Source of the DNA: Bacillota bacterium
GTDB taxonomy: Bacteria > Bacillota > UBA4882 > UBA8346
NCBI GenBank assembly: GCA_023410535.1
Contig: JAEYPR010000012.1
Coordinates: forward strand, 1-64,000
Length of the DNA: 64,000 bases
Direction: 5' to 3'
Position numbers and translations under genes: made by a program. Every line of letters starts with the position of its first letter. Within the stretch, counting starts at the first letter, position 1. Below, piece after piece: positions 19,666 to 27,741 of the stretch. Under the pieces are notes generated by a model. That model was not told the DNA's origin. It ran no database searches and was given only the letters and a program-made list of their open reading frames with translations.

Positions 19666-19733
19666 TGGTTCAACTCCTCCTTAAACCCACCCGAAAATCC
19701 CATTTCTAACTCTAACTCTCTGTCATTGATGGT

Positions 19734-19757
19734 AAAAAAAAAGACTTGTTTCAAGTC
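19734..19757 (-). terminator. Terminator of the zinc-ribbon gene
   Basis: On the minus strand GACTTG-aaa-CAAGTC is followed by nine T. The TGA stop of the zinc-ribbon gene lies within it. Confidence 0.85.
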
Positions 19758-19870
19758 GTTTGCAGAAACTTCTGCCCCGGGTTATTTTTGGTCGGGCGCA
19801 AAACCGCGCCGCAATGTTGGCAATACTCATGGATTCGTAATGTTCGCCGTTGACAATTGGGGCAAATCAT
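19751..19870 (-). CDS. Small zinc-ribbon protein (39 aa)
   Basis: An ATG at 19870 with a perfect AAAGGAGG upstream opens a 39-codon frame: MICPNCQRR, then YCQHCGAVLR, ending at TGA 19753-19751. Two CxxC pairs (CPNC, CQHC) make a zinc-ribbon knuckle. A canonical terminator overlaps its stop. A PhoP-box-like array and a -10-like TATATT (20082-20077) point toward it, leaving a leader of about 200 nt. Product function unknown; small zinc ribbons often bind nucleic acid or proteins. Confidence 0.75.
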   Translation of the reverse strand: MICPNCQRRTLRIHEYCQHCGAVLRPTKNNPGQKFLQTT

Positions 19871-20093
19871 CGCGGGCCTCCTTTACTGTGTGGATGAATC
19901 CACCGTCGTCCGTTGTCCAGCCACCCCCGCCTGTTAGCTTGCAAAGATGCCGAATTGGAGATGGCCGAACGACAATTCGAATCACTTGTCTTGGAAGGCC
20001 TGAGCCTGACGGCGGTCCCTTTGGCTTCAGGGGAGGTTCGGCCTTAGTTTCACGGATCTGACTTTTGCTTAAACTCAATATAGCAGCGCTGAT

Positions 20094-20131
20094 TTAAGGT
20101 GAAATGCAACTGGGGTTAAGGACAGATTAAG
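20094..20131 (-). promoter_or_regulatory. PhoP-box-like array facing the zinc-ribbon gene
   Basis: CTTAA on the minus strand at 20131-20127, 20120-20116 and 20098-20094, all on one 11-bp lattice; the third lattice position (20105-20109) is degenerate. TATATT follows 12 bases downstream at 20082-20077. Confidence 0.6.
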
Positions 20132-20151
20132 CTTGGCATAAGCGCTTTCGC

Positions 20152-20216
20152 TTCATCCCAATTTAATTTGGTTTTAATCCGCTATTGAAGCGGTAATAAA
20201 TATTCAATTATATAGT
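20152..20216 (+). promoter_or_regulatory. PhoP box and promoter of the acyltransferase-polyphosphate operon
   Basis: TTTAAT at 20162-20167 and 20173-20178, exactly 11 bp apart, with weaker TTCATC at 20152. TATAGT at 20211-20216 can act as -10. Same motif as before pstS, on the same strand as the gene it would serve. Confidence 0.6.
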
Positions 20217-20269
20217 GGGTGCTGAAGGGAGTCGCCTGGTTACAAGGGGACTCCGTACAGGAGTAAACC

Positions 20270-21052
20270 ATGGCTGAAATCACTAAGGTCCAACAAACTG
20301 CGGTCAATCCGCTGTTACCCCGGTTACTCCCGTTGCAACGGCGGGTTTTGCAAGCACTCCTGCTCGGCTTCGGGCATTGGATCACCGTCGAACACGAGCA
20401 GCGTTTGGAACGTCTGCCGGAACCGGCCATTTTTGTGTTTAATCACAACTGTTCGTATGAAACATTATTGGTCGCCTGCTTCCTGCTTTCCCGCCGCGAC
20501 GGGCGGCCGATCAGCTTTGTGATCGATTGGATGTTCAGCCGGATTCCGCTGGTCGGTTGGTTGTTTCGACAAATGGATCCGGTTTTGGTCTATAACAAGC
20601 CGTCAACCATTCCCTGGTGGAACCGGGAACGGGACCGGCAACCCCGGCAATCCATCATTGCCCAATGTTTGAACCGGTTGCAAAACGGCCAAAGCATCGG
20701 GGTGTATCCCGAGGGCACCCGCAACCGGGATCCTTTGCAACTCCAACGCGCCCGGAAAGGCATCGGTCAGATCGTTCTGGCGTCCGGCGCGCCGGTGATC
20801 CCGATCGGCATTGATTTTCCCCAGCGGATTAATAAGGGCATTCCCCATTGGGGACCGCTAATCTTGCGAATTGGCGAACCGTTGCGTTTCACCGCCCCGG
20901 CTTCAGATTCCCAATCATCCGGTCCCGCAACGGACCAGCGCCGCCAGACCATTCACCGTAGCGCCGTCATTACTCATCAAATTATGGTCTCTTTGGCCGA
21001 ACTCTCCGGAAAATCCTATCCCTTCCCCGAACCGCCAGGCGCGGAGGAGTGA
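20270..21052 (+). CDS. PlsC/OlsA-like 1-acyl-glycerol-3-phosphate acyltransferase
   Basis: 260 aa. Motif I is NHNCSYE (HX4E, where PlsC usually has HX4D); motif III is VYPEGTRNR, motif IV GAPVIPIGI. The start has CAGGAG nine bases upstream. PlsC transfers acyl chains to lysophosphatidate; OlsA, of the same fold, acylates lyso-ornithine lipid. The next gene is a FeeM/OlsB-type N-acyltransferase, the pair needed to make aminoacyl lipids, and a PhoP box lies upstream. First gene of a five-gene operon. The exact acceptor cannot be read from sequence; the Asp-to-Glu change may matter. Confidence 0.82.
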   Translation: MAEITKVQQTAVNPLLPRLLPLQRRVLQALLLGFGHWITVEHEQRLERLPEPAIFVFNHNCSYETLLVACFLLSRRDGRPISFVIDWMFSRIPLVGWLFRQMDPVLVYNKPSTIPWWNRERDRQPRQSIIAQCLNRLQNGQSIGVYPEGTRNRDPLQLQRARKGIGQIVLASGAPVIPIGIDFPQRINKGIPHWGPLILRIGEPLRFTAPASDSQSSGPATDQRRQTIHRSAVITHQIMVSLAELSGKSYPFPEPPGAEE

Positions 21053-21103
21053 TTTTCAATACATCCTTTCATTATTAATCATCAAATAAAGGGGGATTCA
21101 TCC

Positions 21104-21772
21104 ATGGCTTTTTCCGAAATCACCACCGTCAAAGTGACCGACGCCGCCACCCGTTCCCAAGCGTTGCAAGTGATTGAACGCGTTTATTTTCAAGAAAAAC
21201 AATGGATCCGGCTGCCGGAAAACGAAATCCCGACCGATATCGGTCAATCCACCAAATATTCCTGGTTTTTGGCCCTAGTTAATCAAACGCCGGCCGGGGT
21301 GATCCGGCTCGCCTATGACCCGTCATTGGAGTTCCCGCCCGAACTGGAAGTGACCTTGGACCCCGATGTCGACTTGGAACAAATGGCCAAAGATTGCAAA
21401 GTAGCCGATATCGGCCGTTTCATGATCGCGCCGGAATTCCGGAAGAATATCCGCGTCGTCCTAAAACTGATGCGCGCCGCCATCAAAGAAGTGGTCGAAC
21501 GGGGCTATACCCATTTCATTACCGATGTGTTTGAGACCGATCCGAATTCGCCGTTGCATTTTCACACCAAAATCCTGGGGTTTGAACGAATCGGCAGCCA
21601 TCTCCGGGGCGAATTAAACTGCAGCAGTACCCGGATTATTCTCACTTTGGACATTCTGAAAGCTTATCAACGGTTGCGGGAGCGGAAGGACAAGATTTAT
21701 CTGGAAGTGACCGAGGGAATCCGGGAACTGCTCGACGAAAAGCTGGCCAACCGCATTAAAATTTCCATCTAA
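21104..21772 (+). CDS. GNAT-fold N-acyltransferase, FeeM / OlsB / LuxI-like
   Basis: 222 aa. The autoinducer-synthase-like GNAT fold shows in FLALVNQTPAGVIRLAYD, then ADIGRFMIAPEFRKN, the helix LMRAAIKEVVERGY and HTKILGFERIG. Members N-acylate amino acids with acyl-ACP (FeeM, OlsB) or make homoserine lactones. AAGGGGG precedes the ATG. Beside an OlsA-like gene and under a PhoP box, an aminolipid made in phosphate starvation is the best guess. Hexosyl or lactone signalling products are not excluded. Confidence 0.65.
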   Translation: MAFSEITTVKVTDAATRSQALQVIERVYFQEKQWIRLPENEIPTDIGQSTKYSWFLALVNQTPAGVIRLAYDPSLEFPPELEVTLDPDVDLEQMAKDCKVADIGRFMIAPEFRKNIRVVLKLMRAAIKEVVERGYTHFITDVFETDPNSPLHFHTKILGFERIGSHLRGELNCSSTRIILTLDILKAYQRLRERKDKIYLEVTEGIRELLDEKLANRIKISI

Positions 21773-21842
21773 ATTGTTATACCCGCTTTTGTAATGATTA
21801 TTTTCCCAATTCACAACGCGAGCCAGATGAACAGTTGCGTCT

Positions 21843-21872
21843 TTCGAAAACCCATTCATGGGTTTTTCGAAT
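21843..21872 (+). terminator. Hairpin with T-run between the N-acyltransferase and ppk
   Basis: AAAACCCAT-tc-ATGGGTTTT then T, extended by TTCGA/TCGAA at the base with one bulged A. It lies in the 150-base gap before ppk and would reduce read-through from the two acyltransferase genes. Confidence 0.5.
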
Positions 21873-21922
21873 TTCTAAAGACCGGCTTCAAACTGGAATA
21901 TTTAAAACAAGGAGATTTCCGG

Positions 21923-24103
21923 ATGAAGTTCCCGAAGATCAGCGCCCTCATCGGTCACAAACCCGTCGGCAATAAAGACAACGGCCCGGCCAACCTCTTT
22001 ATCAACCGGGAGCTGAGTTGGCTCCGGTTTAACCTCCGGGTTCTCGAAGAAGCTTTTGACCACCGCCGTCCGCTGTTGGAGCGGGTGAAATTCTTGGCGA
22101 TCTTCGCCAACAATCTTGATGAATTTTTCATGATTCGCATTGCCGGTCTTTACAGACAGCTTCAAGCCGGGACCGGCAACTTATCCCAAGACGGGTTAAG
22201 CCCTTTGGAGCAGATAAACGGCTTAAACGAAGAATTGTTGCCGGTTCTGGAGCGTTCCGCCGCGCTATGGGCCAAAGAATTGCAGCCGGCGCTGTGGTCC
22301 AAGGGCATCCGGCTTTACCATTTCGAACGGCTCAACACCGCGCAACGCCGTCAAGTCCGCGACTATTTCGCCAAAGAGATCTTTCCGGCGCTGACGCCGT
22401 TGGCGTTCGATCCGGGGCATCCGTTCCCCCACATCTCCAATCTCAGTCTCAACCTGGCGTTGGTGGTCAGCGATCCCGCAAGCGGCGAGGAACGGTTTGC
22501 CCGGCTGAAAGTACCCGATACTTTTCCCCGTTTGTTACCGCTACCCTCACCGGAAACAGCGGGTTGCGAGTTAGTTTGGCTGGAGGAAGTGATTGCCGCC
22601 AACGCCGATCTGCTTTTTCCAGGGATGCGCCTTGACGCGGTTTATCCCTTTCGGATCACCCGCGACGCCGACCTGACCATTGAGGAGGACGAGGCTTCGG
22701 ATCTGTTGGTGACCATTCAGGAAAGCGTCGGCTTACGACAGTTTGGATCCGCCATCCGGCTGGAGATTCATCATGGCATGCCCCAACGGATCCGGCAGTT
22801 GCTCCTGAAAAATTTGGATCTCCGCCCGGAACAGCTCTACACTTTCCGTTGTCCATTGGGTTTATCCAGCTTGATGGAGTTGACCAAACTGGATCGGGCC
22901 GAGTTGAAAGACCCGCCCCTGCTCCAACGCACACCGAAATTTCTGCAGCGGCCGGCGAGTATTTTCCCGTTAATTAGAGAGCGGGACCTTTTGTTATATC
23001 ATCCCTATGACAGTTTTCAGCCCGTGGTCGAATTGGTGCGGGAGGCCGCTTCCGACCCGCAAGTCCTGGCCATTAAGCAAACTTTATACCGGGTCGGCCC
23101 CAACTCCCCGATTATCGACGCCCTGTTACAAGCACGCGAGAACGGCAAGCAAGTGGCGGTGCTGGTCGAGTTGAAAGCCCGTTTCGACGAGGAGAACAAT
23201 ATCAACTGGGCGCAGGCGCTGGAACAAGCCGGGGTTCATGTGGTCTACGGTCTGGTCGGTTTGAAGACCCATGCCAAAATGTGCCTGGTCGTCCGGCGCG
23301 AAGCCGATGGGATCCGGCGCTACGTCCATCTCGGCACCGGCAACTATAACCCCGTCACCAGCAAAATATACTCCGATCTCAGTTTCTTCACCTGTAACCC
23401 GCTGTTCGGCGCCGACGCCTCCAATCTTTTCAACGCCCTGACCGGCTATGCGCGCCAGCCTGAATACCACAAACTGATTTTAGCCCCGTTGGCGTTACGC
23501 GACCAGATCATCCGCCGGATCGAACGGGAGATCGCCTGGCACCGTCAGGAGGGTGGCGGTTATCTGGCGTTTAAAATGAACGGTCTGGTCGATCCCGAAT
23601 GCATCAAAGCGCTTTACCGGGCCTCCCAAGCCGGGGTCCGGGTCGAACTGCAGGTGCGCAGCATCTGCTGCCTCCGGCCCGGGATTCCGGGAATCAGCGA
23701 AAACATCCGGGTCACTTCCATCGTCGGACGGTTTCTGGAGCACGCCCGGATCTATTGTTTTGGCAACGGCGGCGCCCCCGAAATATTGCTGGGAAGCGCC
23801 GACTTGATGCCCCGCAACCTGGACCGGCGGGTGGAGCTTCTCTTCCCCATCGAGGATCCGGTCCTCCAAGCGGCCGTGCAAACGCTCCTCCGGATCCACT
23901 TGCAAGACAACCAACAAGCGCGGCGGCTTTTAGCCAACGGTTGTTATGAACGAATCACCCCGAGCGGCACTGATCCGGTAATCAATTCCCAACAATGGTT
24001 GGTCGAGCACGACTGGTTTCAAGTTCCGCCTTTCCCCCTGCCAGGGAAGCCAACGGAACCGACCTGCAACGCAACGTTTGTCGAGTCAGGAATCGGCTCA
24101 TGA
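21923..24103 (+). CDS. ppk: Polyphosphate kinase PPK1
   Basis: 726 aa, usual length. N-terminal NRELSWLRFNLRVLEEA, and the autophosphorylated histidine at about residue 469 in RYVHLGTGNYNP; the second PLD-like domain has HARIYCFGNG and GSADLMPRNLDRRVEL. AAGGAG precedes ATG 21923; a longer frame from 21794 runs through the hairpin and is not used. It makes polyphosphate from ATP and is coupled by ATGA to the next gene. Confidence 0.97.
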   Translation: MKFPKISALIGHKPVGNKDNGPANLFINRELSWLRFNLRVLEEAFDHRRPLLERVKFLAIFANNLDEFFMIRIAGLYRQLQAGTGNLSQDGLSPLEQINGLNEELLPVLERSAALWAKELQPALWSKGIRLYHFERLNTAQRRQVRDYFAKEIFPALTPLAFDPGHPFPHISNLSLNLALVVSDPASGEERFARLKVPDTFPRLLPLPSPETAGCELVWLEEVIAANADLLFPGMRLDAVYPFRITRDADLTIEEDEASDLLVTIQESVGLRQFGSAIRLEIHHGMPQRIRQLLLKNLDLRPEQLYTFRCPLGLSSLMELTKLDRAELKDPPLLQRTPKFLQRPASIFPLIRERDLLLYHPYDSFQPVVELVREAASDPQVLAIKQTLYRVGPNSPIIDALLQARENGKQVAVLVELKARFDEENNINWAQALEQAGVHVVYGLVGLKTHAKMCLVVRREADGIRRYVHLGTGNYNPVTSKIYSDLSFFTCNPLFGADASNLFNALTGYARQPEYHKLILAPLALRDQIIRRIEREIAWHRQEGGGYLAFKMNGLVDPECIKALYRASQAGVRVELQVRSICCLRPGIPGISENIRVTSIVGRFLEHARIYCFGNGGAPEILLGSADLMPRNLDRRVELLFPIEDPVLQAAVQTLLRIHLQDNQQARRLLANGCYERITPSGTDPVINSQQWLVEHDWFQVPPFPLPGKPTEPTCNATFVESGIGS

Positions 24104-25431
24104 GGATCGCTCTGTTAACCGACTTTCATGCCGACCCCGAACTGCTGGCGATGTTGGTGGAGAAAGCCCGTCGCCATCATGTCAAAGCGATCTGGAATTT
24201 TGGACCGGTCCTGGCAGGGTGTTTATTCCCCAATGAAGTGCTCGACATTTTACGCCGCGAAAAAGTGCTGAGCTTACTGACCGAATCCGATCTGCAAGTC
24301 TTGCGCAGTTGCCAGAGTTCGGTCAAATTACGCCATTTCAAGCAGCCCGATCAGTGGCTTTATTGGCATTGGCTTGTGGACTCGTTGACCATCGAAAACC
24401 GTCGTTATTTGCGGTCAATCCCCCGCTCGCAACGACAACGCTTATGTAAAAAGCTCGTCCTGACCGGAAACCGACTGTCCGATCTGGAGATCCCGTCCCA
24501 GACCGACCTGATCGTCGGCAACTTCGGCCAAAGTCCGTTGCCGCGCCAGCGGGAACGGCAGCAATTGGTTGACCTGGCGGTCGCCAAAGCCACGCCAGAC
24601 AGTGTCGTCTACGGAATATTGGACCTGGGGTCCACTCCTTGTCCGGTCCAATATTTCCGGGTCAAACTTAACAACCGTTCCTGGCAGCAACGGGCCGCGG
24701 CCGCATTCCGGCAGTTACCGGCCATCTTTTGGCCGTATATCCCGACGCCCGGGGATCGCCAGGTCGGCCCCAGCCTGCTGCAGGCGTTAAAAACATTCAA
24801 CCCGCCCGCGACGGAAGCCGTCTCAAACGACGCTCCGCTCGTCCAGGACCGGGTCTACGCTTTGCTGGATAACTTTTTGCAAAAACGCCCCCAGTTGATT
24901 TTGCATTCCCATTGCGTCACCCAACTGGCGCTGCAATTATTTGACCAGTTGCAACCGTTGCACCGCTTGGAGGGACCGGCGCGCCGCTGGTTGCAATATG
25001 CCGGATTATTGCATGATATTGGGTGGGTCACCGGGTCGCAATCCCATCACAAAACGTCCCTGCATATTATCTTGCACACCGCATTCCTGCCGTTGGAGTG
25101 GGAAGAACGGGCCATCATCGGGTTAACCGCCCGTTACCACCGGCGCACCGAACCCAACAAACGCCACGACTTTTTTGACTCGTTACGCCCGGAGCGGCAG
25201 CAATTGGTGACCGTTCTAGCGTCGCTGCTGCGGATCGCCGACTGTCTGGACGCCTCGCAACAGCAAGTGGTTCAAGGTTTGACTTGTCGTTTGGACCCGA
25301 CCGAAACGGTGCGGCTGCAATGCGACGCCACCGCCCCGCTTCAAAATGAGCAGGAAAAATTGGATCAAAAAGGAATTCTATTTGAGAAAACATTCAAACG
25401 AAAGTTGGTACTGGAATGGAACGTACGCTGA
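24100..25431 (+). CDS. Degenerate metallophosphoesterase fused to a Ppx-type HD domain
   Basis: 443 aa. The first about 200 residues follow the YfcE-type phosphoesterase fold (MRIALLTDFHAD, ...FPNEVLDILRREKV..., VVYGILDLG), but of the metal motifs only DxH remains: GD is GP (NFGPVLAG), GNH(D/E) is TESD, GHTH is GNFGQ. The second half resembles the C-terminal HD domain of exopolyphosphatase and keeps its ligands (HSH, LLHDIG, SHHKTSLH, YHRRTEPNKRH, LLRIADCLD). The start overlaps ppk by ATGA and the end overlaps ppx by 16 bases, so the three are co-translated. Likely a regulator or hydrolase in polyphosphate or nucleotide metabolism; substrate unknown. Confidence 0.75.
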   Translation: MRIALLTDFHADPELLAMLVEKARRHHVKAIWNFGPVLAGCLFPNEVLDILRREKVLSLLTESDLQVLRSCQSSVKLRHFKQPDQWLYWHWLVDSLTIENRRYLRSIPRSQRQRLCKKLVLTGNRLSDLEIPSQTDLIVGNFGQSPLPRQRERQQLVDLAVAKATPDSVVYGILDLGSTPCPVQYFRVKLNNRSWQQRAAAAFRQLPAIFWPYIPTPGDRQVGPSLLQALKTFNPPATEAVSNDAPLVQDRVYALLDNFLQKRPQLILHSHCVTQLALQLFDQLQPLHRLEGPARRWLQYAGLLHDIGWVTGSQSHHKTSLHIILHTAFLPLEWEERAIIGLTARYHRRTEPNKRHDFFDSLRPERQQLVTVLASLLRIADCLDASQQQVVQGLTCRLDPTETVRLQCDATAPLQNEQEKLDQKGILFEKTFKRKLVLEWNVR

Positions 25432-26981
25432 AACCTACAGCCGAACAAATCGTCGGCTTTATCGATATTGGGACCAACTCCATCCGGTTATTGCTGGTCC
25501 GCGACCTCCCCTACCATTCTTACCGGGTCATCACCCAACAGAAAGAGACCGTCCGCTTGGGCGAAGGCGAATTCGCCCGCCAGCAGCAGTTGCAACCGGA
25601 AGCGATGGACCGCGCGGTCCTGGTCTGCCGGAAATTTACCGAACTGGCCCGCTCTTACGGGGCGGACCCGCTATACGCGGTGGCCACTTCGGCCACGCGC
25701 GAAGCCGCCAACCAAGCCGAATTTTTGGAACGGCTCCGCAGCGAAGCCGGGCTTGAAGTTCAAGTTATCTCCGGCCGCGAGGAAGCTCGCCTGATCTATT
25801 TGGGAATAACCAGCGGGATCAATATCGGCAAACAGAAAGCGTTTTTTATCGACATCGGCGGCGGCAGCACCGAGGTGATCGTCGGCGATCAGGAGCAATA
25901 TGACTATCTGGACTCACTCAAGCTGGGAGCGATCCGGCTGACCACCAACTTTTTGACGAATCACAACGGACCGGTGCCCCCCGCCCTCTACCATCAGATG
26001 CAACGCCATGTCCGCAACTCGGCCATCCGTAGCCTGCAACGGCTGGGTCAATATCCGGCGGCGCGGGCCTTCGGCAGCTCCGGCACCATCGAAAACCTGG
26101 CTGAGATCTGTTGCCGCTATTTCTTCAAACGCCGCCTGCAAAAGGACGACATCATCACTCACGAGCAACTGCAACAAGTGATCCAGATGCTCTGCTCGTT
26201 ATCCCTGGAGGAACGGCGTAAAGTGGACGGCATCAATCCGGAGCGGGCCGATATCATCATCGGCGGCGCGGCAATTCTCGATACGTTAATGCAGGAACTG
26301 TCCATTCCCAATCTGGCAGTGAGCGAACGCAGTTTACGCGACGGCCTGCTGCTGGATTATCTGGCGCGCCGTAACGACAACGTTTCCTTACGCGAGCAAA
26401 GCGTCCTGCAATTGGGCCGGGCTTGCGCTTTCGATGAGTTTCACGCCAACCGGGTCACCGACTTAACGCTGGAACTCTACGACAGCGCCGCCCAAATCGG
26501 CCTGCACTCGTTGGGTCCCGCCGAGCGGGAGTTGCTGGAGTATGCCTCCCTGCTCCACGACTGCGGCGCTTTTCTCTCCTACAACAACCATCAGGCCCAT
26601 TCGTATTATCTGATCAGCAACGCCGACTTATTAGGTTTCAACCAAGCGGAGATCGGGGTTATCGCCGCCACCGCCTTTTTTCACCGTAAAACGCTGCCGC
26701 GCAAGAAACATCCCCAATTCAACAATTTGGCCAAGACCGACCAGAAGCGGGTCGTGGTGTTGAGCACCTTGCTGCGGATCGCCGAGACCCTGGATCGCAG
26801 CCACAACAACATGGTGGCGCGGGCTTATTTTCAACCAAGTCAGCCGTCTGTCGTCACCCTGGCCTTAGAAACCAACGGTGATTGCCAACTGGAACTGTGG
26901 GGGCTTAAAAATCATCATAAAGCTTTTGAGGAAGCCTTTGGCCGGAAATTGGTCGTCGCCGCTGACGGTTGTTCCGGTTGA
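25416..26981 (+). CDS. ppx: Exopolyphosphatase, Ppx/GppA family
   Basis: 521 aa. Actin-like ATPase fold with FIDIGTNSIRLLLV, the ISGREEARLIYLG loop, FIDIGGGSTEVIV and AFGSSGTIENLA, followed by a C-terminal HD domain (LLHDCGAFLSYNNHQAH, FHRKTLPRKKH, LLRIAETLDRS). It hydrolyses terminal phosphate of polyphosphate and perhaps pppGpp. Last gene of the plus-strand polyphosphate operon; ATG lies inside the end of the previous gene. Confidence 0.95.
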   Translation: MERTLKPTAEQIVGFIDIGTNSIRLLLVRDLPYHSYRVITQQKETVRLGEGEFARQQQLQPEAMDRAVLVCRKFTELARSYGADPLYAVATSATREAANQAEFLERLRSEAGLEVQVISGREEARLIYLGITSGINIGKQKAFFIDIGGGSTEVIVGDQEQYDYLDSLKLGAIRLTTNFLTNHNGPVPPALYHQMQRHVRNSAIRSLQRLGQYPAARAFGSSGTIENLAEICCRYFFKRRLQKDDIITHEQLQQVIQMLCSLSLEERRKVDGINPERADIIIGGAAILDTLMQELSIPNLAVSERSLRDGLLLDYLARRNDNVSLREQSVLQLGRACAFDEFHANRVTDLTLELYDSAAQIGLHSLGPAERELLEYASLLHDCGAFLSYNNHQAHSYYLISNADLLGFNQAEIGVIAATAFFHRKTLPRKKHPQFNNLAKTDQKRVVVLSTLLRIAETLDRSHNNMVARAYFQPSQPSVVTLALETNGDCQLELWGLKNHHKAFEEAFGRKLVVAADGCSG

Positions 26982-26995
26982 TAAGCGTAGTGACT

Positions 26996-27034
26996 CCCCG
27001 GCAACTGCTCCGGGGTTCCCGAGCGGCTTTTTCC
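26996..27034 (+). terminator. Possible terminator after ppx
   Basis: CCCCGG (26996-27001) pairs with CCGGGG (27010-27015); a T-run comes 12 bases later at 27029-27033. Weak form. Confidence 0.35.
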
Positions 27035-27041
27035 GGTGGTT

Positions 27042-27202
27042 GGATTCGACATTCGGCTAGTAGGATTCGACATTCAACCGCCGGGATTGAGGATTCCGGA
27101 AGTGGAATGGTCAATGTTGGGTGTTCGATCGGTAATTTGAGGAGGAAGATTCGACAGCGAAGGACCGGAATCGCGTTTTCCGGTTCCGGATGGAACAAAC
27201 GG
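27042..27202. repeat. Degenerate 21-bp tandem repeat array A
   Basis: About eight units at a strict 21-bp step. GGATTCGACATTC at 27042-27054 recurs at 27063-27075, as GGATTGAGGATTC at 27084, as GAATGGTCAATGT at 27105, as AGATTCGACAGCG at 27147 and GGATGGAACAAAC at 27188-27200. All frames translate as heptads (e.g. IRHSASR IRHSTAG), a consequence of the 21-base period. Fills the spacer between ppx and the 27268 gene. Confidence 0.8.
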
Positions 27203-27250
27203 GGTGCTTTGGAGGGGGAAATTGGAGGGAAAAAAAGAACCCTGCACAAG

Positions 27251-27280
27251 AAAAAAGACCCTTGCCCTTAGGCACTGGTC
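27251..27280 (-). terminator. Terminator overlapping the stop of the 27268 gene
   Basis: Minus strand: GACC-ag-TGCC-taag-GGCA-ag-GGTC then six T. The TAA stop lies in the loop. Confidence 0.75.
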
Positions 27281-27576
27281 TCGCGCAGATTCTCCTGAAT
27301 CCCGTTGATGGTTTCCAAGGCGTTGCTAAGACACTCCCGGACCGAGTCCGCCCCCGGAGCCGTAATCGCCACCGCGCCCCAGAGTTGGTGTCCCAACTGG
27401 AACACTTGCTCCTCGAAGAAGGCCCTGAACTTAAAGGAGTCGCCGCTGTAAACGTTTTGAGCCACAGTCACCCGGAATACTTTCCCCTGGCGGGTTTGGA
27501 CCCGGAACAGACATTCGCCGCAGGACCAAATCTCGGTGATATTGCTTAACAGCGAGTTATTGGAGATTTTCATCAT
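27268..27576 (-). CDS. Uncharacterised 102-aa protein
   Basis: Not recognised. CAGGTG lies upstream of two adjacent ATGs (27576 and 27573; spacing favours 27573). The frame has a well-formed terminator at its end, supporting a real gene. Sequence: a beta-rich first half (EIWSCGECLFRVQTRQGKVFR) with one CGEC motif, then a helical C-terminus. No signal peptide. A PhoP-box-like array lies 166 bases upstream, in the opposite orientation. Confidence 0.6.
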   Translation of the reverse strand: MMKISNNSLLSNITEIWSCGECLFRVQTRQGKVFRVTVAQNVYSGDSFKFRAFFEEQVFQLGHQLWGAVAITAPGADSVRECLSNALETINGIQENLRETSA

Positions 27577-27741
27577 CGTCACCTGATTTCTGTCAAATTT
27601 CGATTGGCCGGTCGCTTATAATATTGGGCATTTTTCAGCAACTTCCTGCCGCATCGTTCGTGACGTCAAGCTACCCAACCGGGTGACGGACGGTCGGAAT
27701 AATTTTTGTTCTCCTTGGCCGGCTTGTATTTGGAGCACCAG

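Noticed and set aside
19871..20070. Possible c-di-GMP riboswitch in the zinc-ribbon leader
   Set aside because: I looked for the conserved GEMM core (GACGCAAAGC-like) and did not find it.
19827..20078. 83-codon minus-strand frame in the zinc-ribbon leader
   Set aside because: Starts with TTG on the probable -10 element, has no ribosome site and overlaps the better supported 39-aa gene.
26905..27271. Heptad-like frames on both strands after ppx
   Set aside because: Same cause: the 21-bp array makes repeats in all frames; they overlap the ppx end and a terminator.
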